From Butyrivibrio fibrisolvens (lineage in GTDB: Bacteria; Bacillota; Clostridia; Lachnospirales; Lachnospiraceae), in NCBI RefSeq assembly GCF_037113525.1, contig NZ_CP146963.1, positions 2,790,001 to 2,854,000 on the forward strand: a DNA stretch of 64,000 nt. Direction: 5' to 3'. Within the stretch, counting starts at the first letter, position 1, and each line of letters begins with the position of its first letter. Positions 34,556 to 43,943 of the stretch are shown here, piece by piece. The notes under the pieces are model-generated. The model ran no database searches. It had not been told where the DNA came from and saw only the letters and a program-made list of their open reading frames with translations. Made by a program: the position numbers and the translations under genes.

Positions 34556-35566
34556 TTACATAATATCTGCAAATGAAATAATGCCATATATCATATCAGC
34601 AGCGTCAACAGGCTGTGTAATATATACATCAGATTCGTCACTATCTTTACTGATCCTATAGAATTTTCCTTCTTCATTTTTAATCAGCTCTTGAGCTACT
34701 GCTATTCCATCATTAAATTCGCAAACAAGCTCAAAGGTATATTCATCACTATAACCAATGCCTATAAACTCGACGTCTCCATCCCATATTCCGTCAGTAA
34801 CGCTACCTTTCATACATACATAAGTGCCGACGTTACTATCTTTTATAACTTCCATATGACCATTTGGCTTATCATTCTCCCAATCGCCATATGCAACATA
34901 GCAGTCAAAATTACCATGAAGAAAGTCGCTGACGTTAGTTGCTACAACACAGCCATTTCCATTTCTTTCGCCATCCTCATATTCACCAACATAGGCATAA
35001 AACTCATTTTCTCCATATAGATAAAATCCTACAGTGCCATAATTGGTCTCACATAAGATAGGGAATTCAATGCCAATATCCTTAGCTTCTTCTATAAAGT
35101 CATCTATTCTGAAATCCCTCATGTAATTCGAAGCTTCCACATATTCTTCATCTGAAATAAAGCTTCCAAGTTCTTCAGAAACAAAATAAAGCTTGGACAT
35201 TACAGATCCGTATACGGCATCATCATTATCAGGATCCTGCTCAAGCAGCTGATCGTATCTTGCTGCTGCCGTCATGTAATCATGTGCCTCAAAAAGCTCA
35301 TCCGCGATCTCCTCAAGATCTCCCGAACCTTTCTGGTCGCTCTTACTGTCTTTTACCACCATTACAACAAGAAAAGCCAGGCTGGCGGCCAAAAGGCCGC
35401 CTAATACACCCAGCATGATCTTTAAGATAGTATTGGATTTTTTCTTTTTGACATCAGAATCCGGACTTGAATTCGTGCTCTTTGCTTTGCCGGGAAGTAC
35501 TCGCCCGCAAAAGTAGCAATATAGCGCGTTTTCGTCGTTCTCGACTCCGCAATTAGGACACTTCAT
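34556..35566 (-). CDS. Zinc-ribbon membrane protein with MORN-like repeats
   Basis: 336 residues. An N-terminal zinc ribbon (CPNCGVEN, CYFCGRVL) is followed by a basic linker and one membrane span (ILKIMLGVLGGLLAASLAFLVVMVV). A TPR-like part comes next (AHDYMTAAARYDQLLEQDPDND), then MORN-like units (GEYEDGERNGNG, YGDWENDKPNGHM, TDGIWDGDVEFIG). The C-terminal part lies outside the membrane if the ribbon is cytoplasmic. It starts 2 bp after the TPR gene of the Bat-like operon and is its last member. Role unknown. Confidence 0.75.
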   Translation of the reverse strand: MKCPNCGVENDENALYCYFCGRVLPGKAKSTNSSPDSDVKKKKSNTILKIMLGVLGGLLAASLAFLVVMVVKDSKSDQKGSGDLEEIADELFEAHDYMTAAARYDQLLEQDPDNDDAVYGSVMSKLYFVSEELGSFISDEEYVEASNYMRDFRIDDFIEEAKDIGIEFPILCETNYGTVGFYLYGENEFYAYVGEYEDGERNGNGCVVATNVSDFLHGNFDCYVAYGDWENDKPNGHMEVIKDSNVGTYVCMKGSVTDGIWDGDVEFIGIGYSDEYTFELVCEFNDGIAVAQELIKNEEGKFYRISKDSDESDVYITQPVDAADMIYGIISFADIM

Positions 35567-35568
35567 AA

Positions 35569-36504
35569 TTACCAGACCCTTTCTTCACTCTCTTCAGGAG
35601 ATCCATCTCCATAATAGCTATCCCAATAGCCCTGACTTTCTTTATCTTCCTCAGCTTCCTGCTGAGTCTCTTCTCTTTCTTCGCGAGCGTCTGACTCTTT
35701 TTCTTTCATCTGCTCTCTGATCTCTTCTTCTCGATCATCATCAACATCATCAGGCTCAGACTGGTTCTGATTCTGATTGTTCTGATTCTGATCGTTCTGG
35801 TTCTGCTGATCCTGGCTCTGGTCCTGCTGATCCTGCTGATTCTGATCCTGCTGATTCTGGTCCTGATTCTGCTCCTGGTTCTGCTCATCGATCTTCTGCT
35901 GAATCTCTTCTTTCATCTTCTCAAGCTCTTCGATCTTGTTATCGATATCTGTTTTCAGAGTTTCAGCATCCTGGCTGTGACCATTAGCATCTTCAGCACC
36001 TGCGCAGTTCTTCTCAGTAAGTATCTCTCTGTCGGCTTTAAGCTGGTCTATAACCTCATCAATTTTCTCGATAAGTGCTTCAAGATCAACTTCTTCATTG
36101 TTTTTGAAAGCTTCGTATCCGGTATCGATCGTATTAAAATCGATCTGCTGGATCTTGGTCATTGTGAGGTTAATACGAACACAGCACTCTTCACCTTCAG
36201 GAAGTTCGAATTCAAGACACTTCTCATAATAGATCTGAGCCTTGGAATAGTCACCATCTTTATAGTGAGCGTTACCGAGATTATAATTCATTACATATGC
36301 ATCATATGGAAGCACTTCAAGAACGTCTTCTTCCATTTCCACATAACGCTCTTCATCCTCCATACTCTCCATAAGTATGTAATAATCTCCGGAATTTACC
36401 ATTTTTGCAAAGATGTGATTACCACCAACTCTGTAAAGAACCACTGCAGCAAATGCTGCAATTATAAGAGCAGTTCCCAAAAATCCGTATTTTATTTTTC
36501 TCAT
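35569..36504 (-). CDS. BatC-like TPR membrane protein
   Basis: 311 residues. One N-terminal membrane span (YGFLGTALIIAAFAAVVLY) and a TPR unit (YVMNYNLGNAHYKDGDYSKA), a pattern typical of BatC/BatB C-terminal partners. A coiled coil follows (LIEKIDEVIDQLKADREI; LEKMKEEIQQKIDEQ). Residues about 220-255 are an almost pure Gln/Asn/Asp run. A Glu/Arg-rich tail ends the protein. The start at 36502-36504 has GAGGT 8 nt upstream; the open frame continues 19 codons into the preceding gene. It lies 26 bp after the second VWA gene. Confidence 0.78.
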   Translation of the reverse strand: MRKIKYGFLGTALIIAAFAAVVLYRVGGNHIFAKMVNSGDYYILMESMEDEERYVEMEEDVLEVLPYDAYVMNYNLGNAHYKDGDYSKAQIYYEKCLEFELPEGEECCVRINLTMTKIQQIDFNTIDTGYEAFKNNEEVDLEALIEKIDEVIDQLKADREILTEKNCAGAEDANGHSQDAETLKTDIDNKIEELEKMKEEIQQKIDEQNQEQNQDQNQQDQNQQDQQDQSQDQQNQNDQNQNNQNQNQSEPDDVDDDREEEIREQMKEKESDAREEREETQQEAEEDKESQGYWDSYYGDGSPEESEERVW

Positions 36505-36529
36505 GTTGTTATACCTCGCTATTATACCG

Positions 36530-37567
36530 TCATTTTCTAAATAATAGAATCTCAGATACAAGCAAAACCATCAGTACAGGAAGCATATAAAAATATGTAT
36601 CATCCTTATTCTCTACATCTTCTCTAAGTTCAGCTTCATACTTGGCATCTGTGATAATAGATTCAACTGTATCATCTATATCATCTACTTCTTCCATGTG
36701 AATATATTCTACTCCCATTTTAGAAGCTATGGCTTCAAGACTTTCCTCTCCAATGCAGGAAACTGCAAGATCACCAGTCTGGGGATCGTAAATATCAAGG
36801 CCGTTTCCATCCTTCATTGTAGCTCCGTCTTCGCTTCCGATACCTATAACAGCTCCGCCGTCAATTTTTCCAAGGAGTCTGGAATATGGGGAATATTTGC
36901 TACCTGATGAATCGTTATCCTCATCATCTTCCTCATCTTCCTCTTCATCGGTATCCTCATCTGAAGACTTATCAGCCTTATCTGATTCCAGAGTTTCTTC
37001 TCCATCTGAAAAAATGAATACTATTGTCTCTCTGTTCTCATATTCAGCCTTCATATGCTGAATTATTCTGTCCATCTCATCAACAGGGCTGTTCATATTA
37101 CTACCTTTAGCCGCATACATACTCGGTTCATACAAATAATCGAGTGCATCTGTTATGGACTGCCTGTCAGGTGTAAGAGGAATCTGTACTTCCGCTTTGT
37201 CTGAGAAAGTTATCAGAGCAAAAGAGCTTCCTGTAAATTCATCCATGATAGCGTTACAGGCCTCTTTTGTTCCGTCTATACGGCTTTCGTCACCGTCATA
37301 ATCCTCAGCCCACATACTGATAGTAGAATCGACTACAAAAAGTACATTGAGACTTGGAACGGTAACTGTAGCCTCGTTTGAAGGTACCATTACTCTTAAG
37401 TTGATTACATATATGCATATACAGATAAGAACTGTAATTACAGTTTCTATGGTCTTCTTCCAAACACTTCCATGTGACCTGATCATTCCTATAAAAAGAC
37501 CTGCGAAGACCATGGCAATTATTGGTAAGATTACAATAATCGGTAAAATCGGATTTGTTGTCAACAC
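36530..37567 (-). CDS. VWA-domain membrane protein (BatB-like)
   Basis: 345 residues. Two membrane spans lie near the N-terminus (IIVILPIIAMVFAGLFIGMI; VLICICIYVINLRVM) and one at the C-terminus (YFYMLPVLMVLLVSEILLF). The VWA domain between them starts LNVLFVVDSTISM: the metal-site motif reads D-x-T-x-S, with Thr for the usual first Ser, and VFIFSDGEET follows. A long acidic insertion of about 35 residues (EEEDEEDDEDND) interrupts the domain. The start is GTG at 37565-37567 or TTG one codon later, both after AGGAGG. It overlaps the upstream VWA gene by 7 bp. Confidence 0.82.
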   Translation of the reverse strand: MLTTNPILPIIVILPIIAMVFAGLFIGMIRSHGSVWKKTIETVITVLICICIYVINLRVMVPSNEATVTVPSLNVLFVVDSTISMWAEDYDGDESRIDGTKEACNAIMDEFTGSSFALITFSDKAEVQIPLTPDRQSITDALDYLYEPSMYAAKGSNMNSPVDEMDRIIQHMKAEYENRETIVFIFSDGEETLESDKADKSSDEDTDEEEDEEDDEDNDSSGSKYSPYSRLLGKIDGGAVIGIGSEDGATMKDGNGLDIYDPQTGDLAVSCIGEESLEAIASKMGVEYIHMEEVDDIDDTVESIITDAKYEAELREDVENKDDTYFYMLPVLMVLLVSEILLFRK

Positions 37568-38688
37568 GCACCTCCTGCCCTTGCAGCAGCCAGTGCAAGT
37601 ATTCCTACTAAAATAAATATAAATGGTGTCTTAGGCATATCATATGTTCTTGTCTCTGTGATCTCATCCACCTGCATTGCTTCGTGAGACTGGATCGCTT
37701 CGACTATACCTTTTGTATCAAAATTGTCATCGGCAACATAGAATGCTCCACCTGTCTTGACACTTGAATCTCTCAGCTCTTCACTAAGATCATCAAAATC
37801 GTATCCGTAATTAAGCTCATAGAATTTATCCTCAGGCGGGAAAATACCAAACAGAACAACATCATTCTTTGCACAAAGATCTGCTGCCTCAGGAAGTCTT
37901 ACATAAGGCTTCTTGAAAGCATTCTCCGCATTATCTGTAACCATAAGGATTATTCTTGTTCTTTCTGAATCCTTCAGAGAAGGGAAATCATAAAGGCATG
38001 TTGCAAGGCCTTCACCTATCAGTGAACTACCAAGCTCATCACTATTTACAACAGTTCCAGCTTCGAACTCAAGAAGTTCATCAATAACCTCGTACATTTC
38101 CTCTTCTTCAGCATCTGTTAATCCGTCATAATACTTATCATATAATTCACAATATCTCTTTTGATTAACAAAATACTGTTCCAGCTTATCAAGCTTTTCA
38201 CATGCAAAATCTTTATCATCAGTAAGAGGCATATAAAGAACAGATGATGTATTAAAAATTGAAATACCGACTCTGTCTCCGTCAAGCCCCTCAACTACTG
38301 TCTTTAAGTTTTTTACAAAATCGTAGTTAAGGCCATACAATGAATATGAAACATCCAGGCACAGGAAAATATCTCGTCTCTGAATACCTGTAGTTACTTC
38401 CTCTGTATAAGAAGGTCTTCCCATAAGATAAGCCGATGATAAAAGGCCAAGGGAAATACCTGCAATACCCACTACATTAAGAACTGTGTGGACCATTTTT
38501 CTGATCCTGTAGCCCTTCATGTTATTAACCATCCACATGGCGCCATAGCCCATGTATTTGCTCATTTCATCTGCTGAAAGAGCTTTTCTTTTCTTATATT
38601 CCCTGATTCCGAATATCCCGGCAACTATTACTGCCACTCCAATCATGACCCACATTGCCAGGATTTCGTTTCTAAGTTCTATCTCCAT
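37561..38688 (-). CDS. VWA-domain membrane protein (BatA-like)
   Basis: 375 residues. Membrane spans lie near residues 10-28, 66-90 and at the C-terminus (FIFILVGILALAAARAGG). The VWA domain has DIFLCLDVSYSLYG, a complete DxSxS metal-binding motif, and ILMVTDNAENAF. An inserted segment (YCELYDKYYDGLTDAEEEEM) lies between. It is part of the MoxR-DUF58-VWA operon and overlaps both neighbours (10 bp with the upstream gene), so they are translated together. By analogy the MoxR ATPase acts on the VWA proteins to assemble or activate envelope complexes; this is inference. Confidence 0.83.
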   Translation of the reverse strand: MEIELRNEILAMWVMIGVAVIVAGIFGIREYKKRKALSADEMSKYMGYGAMWMVNNMKGYRIRKMVHTVLNVVGIAGISLGLLSSAYLMGRPSYTEEVTTGIQRRDIFLCLDVSYSLYGLNYDFVKNLKTVVEGLDGDRVGISIFNTSSVLYMPLTDDKDFACEKLDKLEQYFVNQKRYCELYDKYYDGLTDAEEEEMYEVIDELLEFEAGTVVNSDELGSSLIGEGLATCLYDFPSLKDSERTRIILMVTDNAENAFKKPYVRLPEAADLCAKNDVVLFGIFPPEDKFYELNYGYDFDDLSEELRDSSVKTGGAFYVADDNFDTKGIVEAIQSHEAMQVDEITETRTYDMPKTPFIFILVGILALAAARAGGAC

Positions 38689-39158
38689 GCTGCCACCAGT
38701 TTTTTTGCATCTCTTAAGAAATTAGCTGCATCCTTTGCTGAATATTTTGAAAATTCTGCACCATACAGACATCCAATAAGCTTTGTAAGATCTCTGCTGT
38801 TCCATTTGTACATTTCTGTAAGTGTACTACAATCCATCTCCTTACCTGTTGCATAGGAAAGGAAGTCTCTTACTGTTATGCTTATGATCGTACTTGTCTC
38901 TCTGACACCGATCTCTTTTCTCTTGTACTTATTATCAAGGTCATTAAGTCTTGTAAGAGTCTCAACTCGCTTTTTCTCGATCATTTCAGGAGTCTTATCA
39001 GGTGCCTTCTTCACTGCAACTACTCGTGCAGTCTTTTCTACTCTGATAAAGCAGAAAGTAACAAAACATATAAGTGATGCCAAAAGCAAAGATATCAATA
39101 TAATATATAAATATTTATCATCAAATAATGCATCCTGAAGCGAAACTGAGAATTCCAT
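38679..39158 (-). CDS. Single-pass membrane protein of the Bat-like operon
   Basis: 159 residues with one N-terminal membrane span (YLYIILISLLLASLICFVTFCF) and a cytoplasmic helical domain (IIRDFLSY-like segment STIISITVRDFLSYATG, KLIGCLYGAEFSKYSAKDAANF). This corresponds in position to the DUF4381-like or BatD-substituting small proteins of such operons. It starts at the last base of the DUF58 gene and overlaps the next gene by 10 bp. Confidence 0.7.
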   Translation of the reverse strand: MEFSVSLQDALFDDKYLYIILISLLLASLICFVTFCFIRVEKTARVVAVKKAPDKTPEMIEKKRVETLTRLNDLDNKYKRKEIGVRETSTIISITVRDFLSYATGKEMDCSTLTEMYKWNSRDLTKLIGCLYGAEFSKYSAKDAANFLRDAKKLVAAWR

Positions 39159-40090
39159 TAGCCCACCCCCCTGTTTAATACTTTAATTATTGATTCTGTT
39201 ATATCCTGCGTACTTCTTACAACTTCATATGAAGCGCCGCATGCGCGAAGGTTTCTCATTGCTTTAGCCTGAAGATCAGCCTTCTTATTGCTGATCTCAT
39301 CAGCCATTCCTGAAGAATATGACAGATATTCGGATACCGCAACACCTGTCTGAGCATTGTAAATATGACTGCTTCCCCAATCTGCGTCTTCCATAAGGAT
39401 CACATACAGATCTCGAACCGTACATATGCTCTTTATCAGCCTGTCATCAAGTGTTAACACACCATACAGATCTGTTATAAGGAAAAGAGATACACTTCTC
39501 ATTGGAGAAGCAACTATACGTTTAAGCTGCATATTGAACTCGTCGGTAAGTGCAGCTTTCTTTTTTCCTGCAAGTTGAACGCTCATATTATAGCAGCCTT
39601 CAAGGCGTCTTAACTGAGCCTCTAAAAAGCCGGGGCCGCATGAAAATCTTTCCTGTCTTCCGGCTTCCATACCACCAATGATCTGATATTCAGCACCGGC
39701 TTTTGTGCACATATATGCTGCACTTGCTGCTGTAATGATACCTGCTGCCGTCTTGGAATGACCATCCGGCATAGCACCAAGCATATTCCTGCCTGTATCT
39801 ACCACAAACATGAATCTTCTTTTCTTGTCTGCAACATAGTTTCTGACAAGGATCTCGCCGGTTCTTGAAGATGATTTCCAGTCTATATCTCGAAGGTTAT
39901 CACCAGCGACATACTCTCTCAGATCTTCAAGCTCCATGCTTCTGCCTCTGAAAACAGATCTGAAAGCACCATCCGCGCGACCAACCTGTTTACCAAAGTT
40001 ACTAAAATGAATTTCTGCTGCCGGAAGGTTAAGTGCCTCATAGTTAGGACGAAGCCTTAAAGGATTGGCATTTTGCTTTTTACCCAACAT
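39158..40090 (-). CDS. DUF58-domain protein
   Basis: 310 residues. The DUF58 signature is clear: SVFRGRSMELEDLREYVAGD, then NLRDIDWKSSSRTGEILVRNY. A VWA-like fold follows (FVVDTGRNMLG, SLFLITDLYG). No membrane span. DUF58 proteins are almost always encoded after a moxR gene, as here (15 bp gap). Probably a cytoplasmic partner of the ATPase. The start is ATG with AAGGAATAAGACC upstream. Confidence 0.88.
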   Translation of the reverse strand: MLGKKQNANPLRLRPNYEALNLPAAEIHFSNFGKQVGRADGAFRSVFRGRSMELEDLREYVAGDNLRDIDWKSSSRTGEILVRNYVADKKRRFMFVVDTGRNMLGAMPDGHSKTAAGIITAASAAYMCTKAGAEYQIIGGMEAGRQERFSCGPGFLEAQLRRLEGCYNMSVQLAGKKKAALTDEFNMQLKRIVASPMRSVSLFLITDLYGVLTLDDRLIKSICTVRDLYVILMEDADWGSSHIYNAQTGVAVSEYLSYSSGMADEISNKKADLQAKAMRNLRACGASYEVVRSTQDITESIIKVLNRGVG

Positions 40091-40105
40091 ATGGTCTTAT
40101 TCCTT

Positions 40106-41104
40106 TCACGGAGTTCTGACTGCTCTGACAATACCGTCAACAATCATGTCCTCATTGATTCCATCTGCTGCTGCAAGGTAACGAAGTGATATACGATGTC
40201 TGAGAACCTGTCTTGAAATGCTCTTAACATCATCAGGTGTTACAAACAGTCTTCCCTGCATAAGAGCAAGAGCCTTACTCATCTTAAGGAAAGCGATAGT
40301 CGCACGAGGGCTGGCACCAAGGCTTACATAACCCTTAAGGTTTGCAGGAAGATACTGATCAGCGCATCTTGTTGCTGCAACAATAGCAGCGATATAGTTT
40401 TTAACTGTAGGATCACAGTAAATATTTGAAACGATCTTCTGAAGTCTTGCTATCTCTTCAATAGAAAGAACTGCAGGCTGCTTTTCCATCTTTATGTCAT
40501 GCTCGATAGCTTCCATCATATTAAGGATAGAAACCTCTTCCTGAAGTGAAGGATAGGAAATCTTTTCCTTAATAAGGAAACGGTCTGCCTGAGCCTCTGA
40601 GAGCGGATATGTACCTTCCTGTTCGATAGGGTTCTGTGTAGCTATAACAAAAAATGTATCTTTAGGCATATGGTATGAGTTACCACCAATTGTTACCTGC
40701 TTCTCCTGCATGGCCTCAAGCATGGCACTCTGAGTCTTGGCACTTGATCTGTTGATCTCATCTAGAAGAACAATATTGGCAAATACAGGTCCGAGAACTG
40801 TTTCAAACTTACCTGAATCCTGTCTGAATATCTGTGTACCAACAATATCACCAGGTAAAAGGTCAGGAGTACACTGAATTCTTGAAAACTTACCTCCTAT
40901 AGCATCTGCAAGTGCTCTGGCTGCTGTAGTCTTGGCAAGTCCCGGAACAGACTCAACAAGTACGTGACCATTACCAAGAAGCGCAGCTATCATAGATCTC
41001 TCAAGGAGCTTCTGTCCAACGACATTCTGCTCGAAATATCTTGAAAGCTTTCCAATAGCCTGTTGTGACCAGGCAAAATCTTCATTACTTATCTGAACAT
41101 TCAT
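40106..41104 (-). CDS. MoxR-family AAA+ ATPase
   Basis: 332 residues. Walker A is unusual, VESVPGLAKTTAAR (G-x-x-K with Val-Pro, typical for MoxR). Walker B is NIVLLDEINRSS, followed by sensor 1 FFVIATQNPIEQEGTYPL and the C-terminal lid (LGASPRATIAFLKMS). MoxR ATPases act as chaperones for VWA proteins. It is the first gene of the operon 41104-34556. The start at 41102-41104 has GAGGTG upstream; the longer frame lacks a ribosome-binding site. The 294-bp gap to divergent aroF must hold both promoters, but I see only partial matches there. Confidence 0.92.
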   Translation of the reverse strand: MNVQISNEDFAWSQQAIGKLSRYFEQNVVGQKLLERSMIAALLGNGHVLVESVPGLAKTTAARALADAIGGKFSRIQCTPDLLPGDIVGTQIFRQDSGKFETVLGPVFANIVLLDEINRSSAKTQSAMLEAMQEKQVTIGGNSYHMPKDTFFVIATQNPIEQEGTYPLSEAQADRFLIKEKISYPSLQEEVSILNMMEAIEHDIKMEKQPAVLSIEEIARLQKIVSNIYCDPTVKNYIAAIVAATRCADQYLPANLKGYVSLGASPRATIAFLKMSKALALMQGRLFVTPDDVKSISRQVLRHRISLRYLAAADGINEDMIVDGIVRAVRTP

Positions 41105-41398
41105 TAACACACACCTCATGTATTTTCTTTGATGATTATAATTTAACACTGTCTATAAGAATAACACATTTAAACTGACAAAACGTTATAAATATACGAC
41201 GAACGACAAAATAACCTTACTTTTTTGTTATTTACTTGACTTTTAGTTATTTCCTTAAAATAATTAATTACATCTTTATTTTTGTAGAAAATATGTTATA
41301 CTTGATATCGACGCTTTAAAGCGCCAACGTATAAAAGCATTTTGTGTGGCAAAAAACAAATAGAGTTTACTTAGTTTGCCGCCATTGAAAGGAGCACC

Positions 41399-42427
41399 AT
41401 GTCATTCGAGTACATTCAGAAGGTTCCAACACCTCAGGAAATACAGGAAGAATTCCCTGTAGCAGCATCACTTAAAGCAATCAAGAAGGAAAGAGACAAA
41501 GCAATCGCTGATGTTTTTACAGGTAAGAGTGATAAATTTATTGTTATAGTAGGGCCATGTTCAGCTGATAATGAAGATGCAGTTATCGACTACGTTTCAC
41601 GACTTGCCAAGGTTAACGATAAGGTCAAGGACAAGCTTATCATCATTCCTCGTATCTACACTAACAAGCCACGTACTACAGGCGAAGGCTATAAGGGAAT
41701 CACTTCACAGCCTGACCCTGAGAAAAATCCTGATTTCAGACAGGGACTTATCGCCATGCGTCACATGCACATCCGTGCAATCGAAGAATCCGGTCTTACC
41801 AGCGCAGACGAAATGCTCTACCCTGAAAACTGGGGATATGTTGAAGATATTCTTTCATATGTAGCAATAGGTGCCCGCTCCGTTGAAGATCAGCAGCACA
41901 GAATGACTGCCAGCGGCTTCGATGTTCCTGCCGGAATGAAGAATCCTACAAGCGGATATCTTACAGTTATGCTGAATTCAATCTATGCAGCTCAGCATCC
42001 TCATTCTTTCTTATATAGAGGATATGAGGTTACTACATCCGGTAACCCTCTTGCTCACTGCGTACTCCGCGGTTCACAGAACAAGAACGGACGTAACATT
42101 CCTAACTACCATTATGAAGACTTAAGTCTTGTAAACCAGCTCTACAAGGAGCAGGATATCCAGAACCCTGCAGTTATCGTTGATTCAAACCACAATAACT
42201 CTGGTAAAAAATATCGTGAGCAGGTTAGAATCGTAAAGGAAGTACTTCACAGCCGTCAGCACTCAGATGAGATCAGAAAGCTTGTTAAGGGTGTAATGAT
42301 CGAGAGCTACATCGAGGAAGGTGCTCAGAAGATCGGCGAAGGAATCTACGGAAAGTCCATCACAGATCCATGCCTTGGATGGGATGCAACAGAAAAGCTT
42401 CTCTACGATATCGCAGAGCTCAGCTGA
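41399..42427 (+). CDS. aroF: 3-deoxy-7-phosphoheptulonate (DAHP) synthase
   Basis: 342 residues of the AroFGH (type I alpha) family: VIVGPCSADN near residue 50, PRIYTNKPRTTGEGYKG (phosphoenolpyruvate site), GARSVEDQQHRMTASG, VLRGSQNKNGRN and VIVDSNHNNSGKKY with metal ligands. It joins PEP and erythrose-4-phosphate, the entry to aromatic amino-acid synthesis, feeding pheA and trpE in this window. An AAAGGAG ribosome-binding site precedes the ATG. The gene is monocistronic; palindrome A3 begins 20 bp after its stop. Which aromatic end product inhibits it cannot be told here, so the symbol is generic. Confidence 0.93.
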   Translation: MSFEYIQKVPTPQEIQEEFPVAASLKAIKKERDKAIADVFTGKSDKFIVIVGPCSADNEDAVIDYVSRLAKVNDKVKDKLIIIPRIYTNKPRTTGEGYKGITSQPDPEKNPDFRQGLIAMRHMHIRAIEESGLTSADEMLYPENWGYVEDILSYVAIGARSVEDQQHRMTASGFDVPAGMKNPTSGYLTVMLNSIYAAQHPHSFLYRGYEVTTSGNPLAHCVLRGSQNKNGRNIPNYHYEDLSLVNQLYKEQDIQNPAVIVDSNHNNSGKKYREQVRIVKEVLHSRQHSDEIRKLVKGVMIESYIEEGAQKIGEGIYGKSITDPCLGWDATEKLLYDIAELS

Positions 42428-42447
42428 TGCAAGCGTTATAAGCTGCC

Positions 42448-42686
42448 AACACCTTGAAGATTCCCGAGGCTGGGAGTTAACAAATGATTTTGTTGTCGTG
42501 AAAAATATAAAATTCAAGGCATGATATCTGAAGGATATATTCTGGGATTTATAAACTCGCTTCGCTCAGACAGATAAATCCCAAACAGAATATATCCTTC
42601 ATATATCAAGCTCTTGAATTTAATATATTTTTCAAAGACAAAAAAATCACTTGTTAACTCCCAGCCTCGGGAATCTTCAAGGTGTT
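42448..42686 (-). repeat. Family A palindromic element, copy A3
   Basis: 239 bp, with the conserved loop reading GAGCGAAGCGAG on the minus strand, opposite to A1, A2 and A4. The terminal arms are longer than in A1/A2 (50 bp, two mismatches; they extend to AACACCTTGAAG). The apical stem is GGGATTTAT/ATAAATCCC instead of GGGTTTGA/TCAAACCC, and a 4-nt bulge is again present on the 5' strand. It sits 20 bp after the aroF stop. Confidence 0.9.
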
Positions 42687-42730
42687 GTTTACGTTTTATA
42701 TATACGAAATTTTATTTATTCTAATTATTT

Positions 42731-42877
42731 ATGACTTTTTGTCACTTCGTTCCAAAAGTCATGTAAATAGGCCAATTGAGAACACCTTCGGTGCCTAGCC
42801 TATTTACCTACCGATTCACTTTCTTACGAAATCCGCAGTAAATGCGGATTTCTGATTCAAAGTTGCGAAAACATATA
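42731..42877 (-). repeat. Family B multi-hairpin element, copy B3
   Basis: 147 bp, almost identical to B2 and in the same orientation. It lies between A3 and the stop of the recombinase gene (52 bp away). All stems and the CTCAATTG segment are retained. Confidence 0.85.
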
Positions 42878-42928
42878 CAATTCAATAATATACTTTCAGT
42901 ATACTCGAATATTGTTTCATTTCTAAGA

Positions 42929-43816
42929 TTATCTGGGTTGAGTTCTCTGATAGATTTCTCTAATATAATTATGCTTATTATCAGCATATCTTTGGGTTGA
43001 TGCTATATCCTGATGCCCTAGCATTTCCTGTACTACTTGTATATCTGCGCCATTTTCTATCATATGAGAAGCGAAAGTGTGTCGTATAGAGAATGGGGTA
43101 ATGGCTGATTTTATGCCTGCCATTTTGCCGTACTTTTTAATCATCTTCCATACACCTTGTCTGCTCATGGCTTTGCCGCCTGTGGCTGATAAGAATAAAA
43201 TTCCTTCGTCTGTGGTATCGCCAAGGAGGGCTAGTCTTCCGCCTTTTAAGTAGTCCATAATGGCGCTTCTTGCGTGTTGGCCGAAGGGGACTATTCTATC
43301 CTGGCCAAAGTTTTTGAAGTCAATGCAGTTGAGTCTAAACTCAACGTCGTCTATTTTAAGCATGGCTATTTCGCTTACACGGATTCCGGTGGCAAAGAGG
43401 AGCTCCAGCATGGCTTTATCTCTTTTGCCTTTTGGGGTGTTTAGGTCAGGCTGATCTAGGAGCATGGCGATCTCTCTTTCTGTGAGGATTTTGGGGAGAG
43501 ATCTTTCTATGTGAGGGGCTTTTAGGCCTTCTGTTATGTCGTTTTCAAGTTCTCCGCTTTCAACCATGAAGTGCCAGAAGGATCTTATGGACGATATGTG
43601 CCTTGATATGGTTGTGTCAGCCATGAGGTGTTCTGTCATGTTACTTACATACGAAGAAAGCTGGTCTTCGCTCACCTCAGACCAGCTATATATGTTCTCT
43701 TCTTTCATCGCCATCATTAGACGCGTAAGATCGCGTCTGTATGATAACAGCGAATTTTCTTTTACTTCTCTGACGTTCCCCAGATAAGATATGAATTCGT
43801 TAATTGCATCTTCCAT
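42929..43816 (-). CDS. Xer-like tyrosine recombinase, atypical active site
   Basis: 295 residues, the normal length of XerC/XerD. The N-terminal SAM-like DNA-binding domain spans about 1-90. The catalytic domain has FATGIRVSE (first Arg), then QDRIVPF where GKGxKxR is usual, PFSIRHTFASH where HxxRH is usual, MLGHQD (third-box His) and STQRYADN (nucleophile Tyr). So Arg, Arg, His and Tyr are kept, the Lys of the beta-turn is displaced, and the first His of HxxR is Phe. It may still be active. The start ATG has GGAGAT upstream. It is enclosed by A3 and B3 on one side and by A4 on the other. I avoid the symbol xerD because the chromosomal role is unproven. Confidence 0.85.
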   Translation of the reverse strand: MEDAINEFISYLGNVREVKENSLLSYRRDLTRLMMAMKEENIYSWSEVSEDQLSSYVSNMTEHLMADTTISRHISSIRSFWHFMVESGELENDITEGLKAPHIERSLPKILTEREIAMLLDQPDLNTPKGKRDKAMLELLFATGIRVSEIAMLKIDDVEFRLNCIDFKNFGQDRIVPFGQHARSAIMDYLKGGRLALLGDTTDEGILFLSATGGKAMSRQGVWKMIKKYGKMAGIKSAITPFSIRHTFASHMIENGADIQVVQEMLGHQDIASTQRYADNKHNYIREIYQRTQPR

Positions 43817-43943
43817 GGATTATCTCCATTTTGACTTAATATAACCAACCAAAGATACGTAATTACATTAATTATATAATGTGAATTCAAAGAATCAAGA
43901 TTATTTTTTCCATATAAATTTTAGTATTTGTAAATAACATAAA

